From NCBI GenBank assembly GCA_041477815.1, contig JBGOUV010000236.1, positions 1 to 10,937 of the forward strand: a stretch of DNA of 10,937 nt. Direction: 5' to 3'. The first letter of the stretch is position 1, and each line of letters begins with the position of its first letter. The notes beneath the pieces are model-generated. The model made no database searches. It was not told where the DNA came from and saw only the letters and a program-made list of their open reading frames with translations. The stretch is from JBGOUV01 sp041477815. Its GTDB lineage: Bacteria; Acidobacteriota; Terriglobia; Bryobacterales; JACQDG01. The translations under genes and the position numbers were made by a program. This document shows, piece after piece, positions 4,739 through 10,937 of this stretch.

Positions 4739-7700
4739 ATGTCTCTGAGAACGGGTTCCGCGCTGTTTGTATTGGTGTGTCTGGCGTTCGCCGCTCCGGT
4801 TGTGGCGCAGGTCACCACCGCGGAGATGGTGGGCGCCGTCACCGACTCCAGCGGAGGCGTCGTCGCCGGCGCCAAGCTGACCCTCTCCAATCCCGACACC
4901 GGCTTCTCGCGCGAAGCGGCCACCGACTCCACCGGCAGCTACATCATGACCCTGCTCCCGCCCGGGTCGTACAGCCTGGCCGCCGAGGCCGCCGGTTTCC
5001 GCCGGATGGTGCAGAGCGGCATTGTGCTCCAGGTCAACCAGCGGGCCCGCGTCGACCTCACCCTCCAGGTCGGTCAGGTCACCGAGGTCGTCGAGGTTAC
5101 CGCCGCCGCCGCCCTGCTAGAAAGCCAGTCTTCGTCGGTCGGCAACGTCATCAGCCAGCAGTTCGTCAGCGAGCTTCCCTTGAACGGCCGCAACTTCGTG
5201 CAGCTCGCCATCCTCACCCCGGGAGTGAACGGGACCGGATTCTCCGTGTCCGGAACCATTCAGAGCGGAGCCCGGCCCGACGACCGCCGCCCCGGCACCG
5301 AGATCTTTTCCAACGGCAACCGCGAAGGCTCCAACAACTTCCTCTATGACGGCGTCGACAACAACGAGCGCCTCATTCAGTTGATTGTGATCCGGCCGTC
5401 CATCGAATCGATTCGCGAGTTCAAGGTGCAGACCAACCTGTTCAGCGCCGACACCGGGCGCAACTCGGGGGCGATCGTCGACGTCGTCACCAAGTCCGGC
5501 ACCAACTCGATTCACGGCAGCGCTTTCGAGTTTCTCCGCAACTCGGCCATGGACGCCCGCGGCTTCTTTAACGCCAAGGGCACCGCCTTCCCCTCGTTCC
5601 GGTTCAATCAGTACGGGGGCTCCCTGGGTGGTCCGGTCTATCTTCCCAAGGTGTACAACGGCCGCAACAAGACGTTCTTTTTCGTCGATTGGGAGGGCTA
5701 CCGGAGAAATCAACTGCAAAGCTCCCTGCGTTCCGTAGCCACGCCCAAGATTCGCAACGGCGATTTCAGCGACGAGCAGCGGATTTACGATCCCCTCAGC
5801 CAGGTGGCCGACTCCACCAGCGCCACCGGTTTCCGCCGCTCGCAGTTCCTCAACAACATCATTCCCCGTACCCGCTGGGACGTGCCCACCGCCCGCCTCA
5901 TGCAAGCCTTCCCGCTGCCCACCAGCGGCGGCCTGATCAACAACTACCTGTCCAACCTGAGCCTCACCCAGAACTGGGACCAGGGCGACGTCCGCGTGGA
6001 CCACCAGTTCACTCCCAGCGACAACGTGTTCGCCCGCTGGTCCATCCAGCACACCACCACCACCGCGCCTTACACTTTCCCCGCCGCCAAGATCGACGGT
6101 CTCCCCAATCCGATTGGCGTGGGCAATGAGGATTCCTTCGCCGGCCCGGCGTTCAATCCCGTGCAGCATGCGGTCATCAGCTATACCAAAGTGATCACGC
6201 CCACGCTGGTCAACGACTTCCGGATCGGCTTCAACCGCTTCGTCCTCGACTACACCGGTGAAGGCTTCGAGGCCGGCGGCCCCAATCTCGGAAACCTGGT
6301 CGGCATCCCCAACGCCAACTCCCACCCCCTCCACACCCTGCTGCCCATCTTCAATCTGGGCACCTACACCGGACTCGGCCACTCGCGGTCGCTGCCCATC
6401 TTCCGCCGCAGCAATACCTTCCAGTACATCGACAATGCCACCTGGACCCGCGGCGCCCACACCCTGAAGGTCGGCGGCGACCTCCGCCGGCGCCAGATCA
6501 CCGAGTACCAGACCAACCGCGGCAACGGCCGCTTCAACTTCGGACGCGGGTTTACCACCGAGATCGGCAGCGGCTCGAACACCGGCAACGAGCTGGCCAG
6601 CTTTCTGCTCGGCTACGCTTCCCTCATCGAGCAGGATTTCACCCTCGCCTGGGTCGGCGTGCGGGGTATCGAGGCCGGCCTCTATGTCGCCGACGACTGG
6701 CGGGTCAACCGGCGTCTGACCCTCAACCTCGGCCTGCGCTGGGACTACTACAGTCCCTTCAACGAGGTGGCCAACCGGATTGCCAACTTCGATGCGGACA
6801 CCGCCACTGTCAAAGTCGCCGGCCTGGATGGCGTGGATTCCCGCGTGGGCATCAAGCGCGATCTGCGCAACTATGCGCCGCGATTCGGCTTCGCCTACCA
6901 GCTCGCCAGCCACACCGTCGTGCGCGGCGGCTTCGGGCTCTTCTACAACCCCAACGGCAACGGAGGCGTCTATCTCCGCCTCCAGCGCCACGTGCCCTTC
7001 GGCCCCATCTATAGCGTGACCAACCCCGACACCCAGATCGGCCGCCGGGTCAGCGACGGATTCCCGGCCCCGCCGGTAGTGGACCTCGCTTCCGCCAAGA
7101 ATCCGGCCGGCGGCGTCATCGGCGTTTTCCCGGGCTACACCAGCTCCTATGCCGAGCAGTTCAATATCGGCGTCCAGCACGAAATCACGTCGCTGCAGTT
7201 GATCGTCAAGGGGTCGGTGGTCGGCAACGTCGGCCGCCGCCTGGGCACCACCATCGACCTCAACCAGCCCCTTCCCGGACCCGGAGCGGTGAATCCCCGC
7301 AGGGCCTTCTTCGGCGTGCGCCCCGCCTTGGCCGGCATCAGCTACGCCGTTTCCGACGGCTTGTCGAACTACTTCTCGGGCCAGCTCTCCGTCGAGAAGC
7401 GCATGAGCCACGGCGTGAATCTGCTATTCGGCTATACCTGGTCGCACGCCATCGACGATGTGGGCACGGAGTTCGGCGGCGGCACCGGCACGCCGCAGGA
7501 TATCCGCAACCGGCGCGCCGACCGCGGCAACTCGGTCTACGACCTCCGGCACCGGGCGACCATCAGTTACACCTACCGGCTGCCCTTCGGCAAAGGCCGG
7601 CCCCTGCTGAACCAGGGCGGGGCGGCGAACCTCCTGCTCGGCGGCTGGCAAACCAACGGCATTGTCATTATGCAGACCGGCCTGCCCTTCACCGTGGCCT

Positions 7701-8080
7701 CGGCCGGCGCCAACACCGGCGGCGCCGGCGGCAGCCGGCCGGACTTCTTGCGGGACGCGACGCTCCCCTCCGGCCAGCGCTCCCTGGCCCGCTGGTTCGA
7801 TACCTCCGCTTTCGCCGTCCCCGCCCTCTACGCCTTCGGCAACGTGGCCCGCGACAACCTGTTCGGTCCCGGCCGCTGGAACGTGGATATGTCGCTGTTC
7901 AAGGACTTCCCCATCCGCGAGCCGCTCCTCCTGCAGTTCCGCGCCGAGGCCTTCAACGTGTTCAACCACCCGCAGTTCGGCCAGCCCAACGCTACGGTCG
8001 GCACCTCGTCGGCCGGAACGATCACTTCGATCGTGGGCAACCCGCGCCAGATGCAGTTGGCCCTGCGGTTGCAGTTTTGA
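4739..8080 (+). CDS. Oar-like TonB-dependent receptor with carboxypeptidase-regulatory-like domain
   Basis: This complete 1113-residue outer-membrane protein starts with a signal peptide (hydrophobic from about residue 8, cleavage probable after VVA at 21-23). Residues 25-110 form a carboxypeptidase-regulatory-like beta-sandwich (MVGAVTDSSGGVVAGAKLTL onward, with GSYSLAAEAAGF). The plug follows at about 130-260, with SELPLNGRNFVQLAILTPGV, FLYDGVDNNE and the RNSGAIVDVVTKSGTN segment. The remainder is a long beta-barrel that ends in RLQF, a terminal aromatic as expected for BAM-dependent insertion. The late phrase FNVFNHPQFGQPN is typical of acidobacterial members. Such receptors import or bind large substrates at the cell surface; the ligand is unknown. 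I saw no TonB, ExbB or ExbD partner nearby. Its stop is one base from a duplicated tail of the convergent receptor. Confidence 0.93.
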   Translation: MSLRTGSALFVLVCLAFAAPVVAQVTTAEMVGAVTDSSGGVVAGAKLTLSNPDTGFSREAATDSTGSYIMTLLPPGSYSLAAEAAGFRRMVQSGIVLQVNQRARVDLTLQVGQVTEVVEVTAAAALLESQSSSVGNVISQQFVSELPLNGRNFVQLAILTPGVNGTGFSVSGTIQSGARPDDRRPGTEIFSNGNREGSNNFLYDGVDNNERLIQLIVIRPSIESIREFKVQTNLFSADTGRNSGAIVDVVTKSGTNSIHGSAFEFLRNSAMDARGFFNAKGTAFPSFRFNQYGGSLGGPVYLPKVYNGRNKTFFFVDWEGYRRNQLQSSLRSVATPKIRNGDFSDEQRIYDPLSQVADSTSATGFRRSQFLNNIIPRTRWDVPTARLMQAFPLPTSGGLINNYLSNLSLTQNWDQGDVRVDHQFTPSDNVFARWSIQHTTTTAPYTFPAAKIDGLPNPIGVGNEDSFAGPAFNPVQHAVISYTKVITPTLVNDFRIGFNRFVLDYTGEGFEAGGPNLGNLVGIPNANSHPLHTLLPIFNLGTYTGLGHSRSLPIFRRSNTFQYIDNATWTRGAHTLKVGGDLRRRQITEYQTNRGNGRFNFGRGFTTEIGSGSNTGNELASFLLGYASLIEQDFTLAWVGVRGIEAGLYVADDWRVNRRLTLNLGLRWDYYSPFNEVANRIANFDADTATVKVAGLDGVDSRVGIKRDLRNYAPRFGFAYQLASHTVVRGGFGLFYNPNGNGGVYLRLQRHVPFGPIYSVTNPDTQIGRRVSDGFPAPPVVDLASAKNPAGGVIGVFPGYTSSYAEQFNIGVQHEITSLQLIVKGSVVGNVGRRLGTTIDLNQPLPGPGAVNPRRAFFGVRPALAGISYAVSDGLSNYFSGQLSVEKRMSHGVNLLFGYTWSHAIDDVGTEFGGGTGTPQDIRNRRADRGNSVYDLRHRATISYTYRLPFGKGRPLLNQGGAANLLLGGWQTNGIVIMQTGLPFTVASAGANTGGAGGSRPDFLRDATLPSGQRSLARWFDTSAFAVPALYAFGNVARDNLFGPGRWNVDMSLFKDFPIREPLLLQFRAEAFNVFNHPQFGQPNATVGTSSAGTITSIVGNPRQMQLALRLQF

Positions 8081-8081
8081 C

Positions 8082-8141
8082 TTAGAACCGCACCTTCGCG
8101 CTGACCAGCATGGTGCGCCCGCCGGGGTCCGTCGTGTTCGT
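8082..8141 (-). pseudogene. Duplicated C-terminal tail of the second receptor (fragment)
   Basis: Read on the minus strand, this 60-bp piece encodes the last 19 residues plus stop of the receptor at 8190-10937 (ending MLVSAKVRF) without any base change. It has no start or upstream sequence and is cut off at the junction with the orphan + strand tail. It is a non-coding remnant, or an assembly artefact. The lack of any change points to a recent origin or continuing gene conversion. Confidence 0.8.
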
Positions 8142-8143
8142 TC

Positions 8144-8188
8144 GGCAACCCCCGCCAGATGCAGTTGGCTCTACGCTTGCAGTTCTGA
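8144..8188 (+). pseudogene. Orphan C-terminal tail of an Oar-like receptor (fragment)
   Basis: This 45-bp piece encodes GNPRQMQLALRLQF and a TGA stop, the same peptide as the end of the complete receptor at 4739-8080. Its codons differ at five third positions (CCG/CCC, GCC/GCT, CTG/CTA, CGG/CGC, TTT/TTC). Nothing upstream continues the frame as a receptor. It looks like the last remnant of a paralogue or of another strain's allele that once abutted the minus-strand receptor, since its stop is one base from that gene's stop. Confidence 0.75.
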
Positions 8189-8189
8189 T

Positions 8190-10937
8190 TTAGAACCGCA
8201 CCTTCGCGCTGACCAGCATGGTGCGCCCGCCGGGGTCCGTCGTGTTCGTGCCGAAGTTGGCGGCGCTCATGACGGCGTTGGGGTTGCCGAAATTGCGGTG
8301 GTTCCACATGTTGATCCAGTCGCTGCGGAGCTGCAGCTTCCAGCTCTCGTGGAGCGGGATGATCTTTTGCAGGCTGAAGTTCCACAGCGTGAGGTACTGG
8401 CCCCGGAAGGTATTCTTGCCGAGGTTCCCGCCGCCGAACATACTGTTCCCCAGGGGCAGGCCGTCCGTAGTGAGCGGGCTCACGACGATGCCGGTGCCGT
8501 TGATCGGGGTAGTGAACGTGCGCAGGTTGCCAAAATACGGATCCGGCCGGAAGACCCCGCCGGGGTTGTAGTTGGGACGGAACGGCCCGGTGGTGCCGCT
8601 GCCGCCGGAGTCGACGCCGGTCCGGATGGTGAAAGGCTGGCCGGACTGCCACTCCGAAGAGCCCGTAACCATCCAGCCGCCCAGGACGTGTTTGACCAAT
8701 GCATTGGCCCGGGCGAACCGGATCTCGTAGCTGTAGTGCGCTACAAAGCGGTGGGGCCGGTCGAACACCGACCGCGACCAGTCGAGTTTGTAGTTGAAGT
8801 AGTCCTGGGGCACCTGGGAAGACGAGTTGGTGATGTCGGCGACGCCGAGCGACTCGTCGTTGTCGGACAGGTTGGCGCTCCACGTATAGTTGGCACCCAG
8901 CACCAGGCCGCGCGAGAACTTGCGGTCGTAGCGCACGAACAGGGCGTTGTAGCTGCCGAGGGCGGTCGACTCGATCGACGTCCGCGCTCCCCACAGCGGG
9001 TTCAGCCGGCGGGCCTGCAAGCCCGGGATGGCGTTCGGGTTTCGGCCGGCCACCACCAGGTCGGCCTGCTGGCGGGTCAGCAGGCCCGGGTTGGTCTGGC
9101 CCTGCCGGATCGCATGGTAGGCGCGCGCGCCGCTGTAGCCGATCTCAAAAACGTTGAACTCCTTGAACTGCCGCTGGATGGTGAAGTTGTAGAAGTGGGT
9201 GGTGGGACGCTGCAGATCGGTGGGGGAGTTGACGAAGCTGGCCAGCGGGTTGAACGGGGGCGCCGTAGCCTGTTTGGGGGCCAGGCGCGGGAACAGGTTG
9301 ATGGTGTCGGGCTGGCTGGTGAGCTGGGTGACCACGCGCGGGTAGTTGCTGGCGTTGACCGTGAGAATGTTGTAGAAAAGCACGTCGTACGCCATGCCGT
9401 AGCCGCCGCGGAAGACCGTTTGGCCATCGCCCAGGAGCCGGTGCAGCAGGCCGCTCTTGGGGCCGGGGCTCCAGGCCACGCCGCCGCGCGGCGCCCAGTT
9501 GTTCTTGTCCGGCCCCGTGGGAAGCGGCACGCCCGCGGCGGCGACCTGGGCATTGGCCGCGCCGAAGAAGCCGAACGGCACGCCGGAATACTCGTAGCGC
9601 ATACCGAGGTTGAGGGTCAGATCCTTGGTGACCTTGATGTCGTCCTGGAAAAAGTAGTTTTGATCGGTTTGGCGCGCGTCGAAAGTGGACTCGTTCACCG
9701 CCTGGTTCAGGCTGAAAGCGCGGTTGTTGAGGAAGTCGGACAGACTGTTGAAGGCCCACGAACCCTTGGAGTCGAAGCCGGACCGGTTGAACAGACGGTT
9801 GCGGCGGAGGTCCGTGCCGAACTTGAGGGAGTGCCGGCCGGCGAGGTAGGTGGCCACGTCCTGCCACTGGAACAGGTTGGAGACCCGGCCTTGCGGAAAG
9901 TTGGTGAGTCCCCCGATGGTGAAGTTGCTGGTGATGGTGACGGTCGGGCGCGAGTCGTTCTCCGGGAAGTCCAGGTTGCGCCGGGTGTAGGCGAAGCGGA
10001 ATTCGTTGACCAACCGCGGAGTAATGGAACGGGTATGGCTGAGGGCGTGGTTCTGCCCATAGATGGTCTGGGCGCCGGAGAAGCGGTTGCCGAACTGGAG
10101 ATTGCTGATCACATCGGGCTGGTCCCGCTTGTCGAGCTGGGTGCGGTAGGTGATGGAGTTCCGATCGCTGAGCCGGTAGTCGATGCGGTGCTGCTCAAAC
10201 CAGAAGTTGGAGGGGTTGGCCAGCGGGATGCGGCCGGTGCCCACCTGGACGGGCACCCCGTTGACGCTGACATCGGTGATGTTCTGGTAGCTGGAAACCT
10301 GCCCATGCACGTTGGGCAGGAAGTTCAGGGCGTCGAGGACGGCCTGGCGGCTCTCCCGGGACTGTCCCGCGCCGAGCGGGACGCCGGAGAGCGCGGCGTA
10401 GCCGGTGGGGGTGGGGATGGTGAAGGAGGAGGCGTTACGGGCGTCGGGGGCCTCCCGGCGGCGGTTGGTCTCGATCAGGCCGAAGAAGAACATGCGGTCG
10501 CGCAGGATGGGGCCGCCGATGTCGGCGCCGGCCTGGTTGTGCACAAAGCGCGGGGTTTCTTTCACGTTGGCGCGCTTGTTGAGCAGGCTGACCGGCTCCA
10601 TCCAGTTGGCCCGGTAGTAGTCGAACATTTCGCCATGAAAAGCGTTGCTCCCGCTGCGGGTGATGATCGATACCTGGGCGCCGGAGTTGCGGCCGAACTC
10701 GGCCGAATAGGCGGCGGTCTGCACCTGGAACTCGGCCACCGCTTCCGGGATGATGCGGTTGTTGGTGAGGGTCACGCTGAGGTCGTTGTTGTCGACCCCG
10801 TCGATCAGGAAGTTGTTGTTGCGGGCGCGCTGCCCGTTGGCCGCGAACTCGGTGGACCCCGGGGCCCGCGTCACGGTGGGCGCCATGAGAGCCAGGCGGG
10901 TCACGTCCCGGGTGGCCCCGGTGAGCGGCGCGTTCTC
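8190..10937 (-). CDS. Second Oar-like TonB-dependent receptor, N-terminus beyond the window
   Basis: The open frame continues through the right edge, giving 915 visible residues. The visible part starts inside the plug (ENAPLTGATRDVTRLALMAP), comparable to the ELPLNGRNFVQLAILTPGV region of the first receptor. It has FLIDGVDNND and RNSGAQVSIITRSGSNAFHG early on, then a long barrel with repeated aromatic-rich strands, and it ends in MLVSAKVRF with a terminal Phe. A signal peptide and carboxypeptidase-regulatory-like domain are expected outside the window. A GTG at 10904 is not a real start, as the plug homology continues upstream of it. The protein is a paralogue of the receptor at 4739-8080 but clearly diverged, so the pair is not a recent gene duplication. 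Ligand unknown. Confidence 0.92.
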   Translation of the reverse strand, partial: ENAPLTGATRDVTRLALMAPTVTRAPGSTEFAANGQRARNNNFLIDGVDNNDLSVTLTNNRIIPEAVAEFQVQTAAYSAEFGRNSGAQVSIITRSGSNAFHGEMFDYYRANWMEPVSLLNKRANVKETPRFVHNQAGADIGGPILRDRMFFFGLIETNRRREAPDARNASSFTIPTPTGYAALSGVPLGAGQSRESRQAVLDALNFLPNVHGQVSSYQNITDVSVNGVPVQVGTGRIPLANPSNFWFEQHRIDYRLSDRNSITYRTQLDKRDQPDVISNLQFGNRFSGAQTIYGQNHALSHTRSITPRLVNEFRFAYTRRNLDFPENDSRPTVTITSNFTIGGLTNFPQGRVSNLFQWQDVATYLAGRHSLKFGTDLRRNRLFNRSGFDSKGSWAFNSLSDFLNNRAFSLNQAVNESTFDARQTDQNYFFQDDIKVTKDLTLNLGMRYEYSGVPFGFFGAANAQVAAAGVPLPTGPDKNNWAPRGGVAWSPGPKSGLLHRLLGDGQTVFRGGYGMAYDVLFYNILTVNASNYPRVVTQLTSQPDTINLFPRLAPKQATAPPFNPLASFVNSPTDLQRPTTHFYNFTIQRQFKEFNVFEIGYSGARAYHAIRQGQTNPGLLTRQQADLVVAGRNPNAIPGLQARRLNPLWGARTSIESTALGSYNALFVRYDRKFSRGLVLGANYTWSANLSDNDESLGVADITNSSSQVPQDYFNYKLDWSRSVFDRPHRFVAHYSYEIRFARANALVKHVLGGWMVTGSSEWQSGQPFTIRTGVDSGGSGTTGPFRPNYNPGGVFRPDPYFGNLRTFTTPINGTGIVVSPLTTDGLPLGNSMFGGGNLGKNTFRGQYLTLWNFSLQKIIPLHESWKLQLRSDWINMWNHRNFGNPNAVMSAANFGTNTTDPGGRTMLVSAKVRF

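Larger units (their letters stand above)
8036..8251. repeat. Two tandem 108-bp units spanning the convergent receptor tails
   Basis: Unit 1 is 8036-8143 and unit 2 is 8144-8251. Each has a + strand receptor tail followed by one base and then the - strand receptor tail. The - strand tails (8082-8141 and 8190-8249) are identical over 60 bp. The + strand tails (8036-8080 and 8144-8188) differ at five positions, with a sixth difference just after the stop. The junction carries a short TTCGTTCG doubling (8137-8144). Confidence 0.95.

Noticed and set aside
5117..7411. A 764-codon open frame on the minus strand, antisense to the first receptor
   Set aside because: It lies fully inside a clear receptor gene, its translation is low-complexity in Gly, Val, Ala and Glu with no recognisable domain, and long antisense frames are expected opposite GC-rich coding sequence.
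8036..8251. The tandem duplication as an att site or insertion-sequence target duplication
   Set aside because: No integrase, transposase or terminal inverted repeats are nearby, and the unit is made of gene tails that are far longer than usual target duplications.
7828..8994. Minus-strand 388-codon open frame spanning both receptor tails, with an internal repeated peptide
   Set aside because: It is a shadow frame; its internal repeat simply reflects the 108-bp DNA duplication at 8036-8251.

Overview
The window is GC-rich bacterial DNA with tightly packed genes on both strands. Two very large outer-membrane receptors of the Oar-like type (carboxypeptidase-regulatory-like domain, plug, long TonB-receptor-like barrel) lie tail to tail, and receptors of this kind are present in great numbers in Acidobacteriota. 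Phrases such as FNVFNHPQFG near the C-terminus, an isochorismatase-fold protein of the ISOC1/2 type and an orphan CpaE-like gene fit a member of the Bryobacterales/Solibacter group. That placement is an inference from family habits, not from a marker gene.

Layout. (1) 1-615: an upstream region with a perfect 9-bp inverted repeat, then an isochorismatase-fold hydrolase on the + strand. (2) 638-3207, all on the minus strand and read right to left: a glyoxalase-II-like metallo-beta-lactamase-fold hydrolase, a small coiled-coil protein of unknown function, and a CpaE/TadZ-like deviant Walker ATPase with a degenerate receiver domain. (3) 3229-4523 on the + strand: a four-helix CopD-like membrane protein whose stop codon overlaps the start of a YgfZ/GcvT-like folate-binding protein. 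The metallohydrolase and the membrane protein diverge from about 20 bp that hold a symmetric -10-like element. (4) 4524-4738: a 215-bp leader region with several perfect palindromes and a likely extended -10. (5) 4739-8080: the first complete Oar-like receptor. (6) 8081-8189: a short convergent spacer made of a duplicated pair of gene tails. (7) 8190-10937, minus strand: a second Oar-like receptor whose N-terminus lies beyond the right edge.

How the genes relate. The CopD-like and YgfZ-like genes look translationally coupled. The coiled-coil and CpaE-like genes form a second pair, 24 bp apart, with no other pilus (tad/cpa) genes in view. The two receptors are paralogues that probably take up or bind a large substrate, which the sequence does not reveal.

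The most unusual structure is a 108-bp tandem duplication between the receptors. Each unit contains the last codons of a + strand receptor and the last codons of the - strand receptor. The - strand tails are identical over 60 bp. The + strand tails encode the same peptide but differ at five third-codon positions, all synonymous. This suggests either the remnant of a lost paralogue or an assembly join between two strain haplotypes. I saw no CRISPR array, tRNA, rRNA, insertion sequence or phage gene. I did not find convincing evidence for a wholly new biological system.
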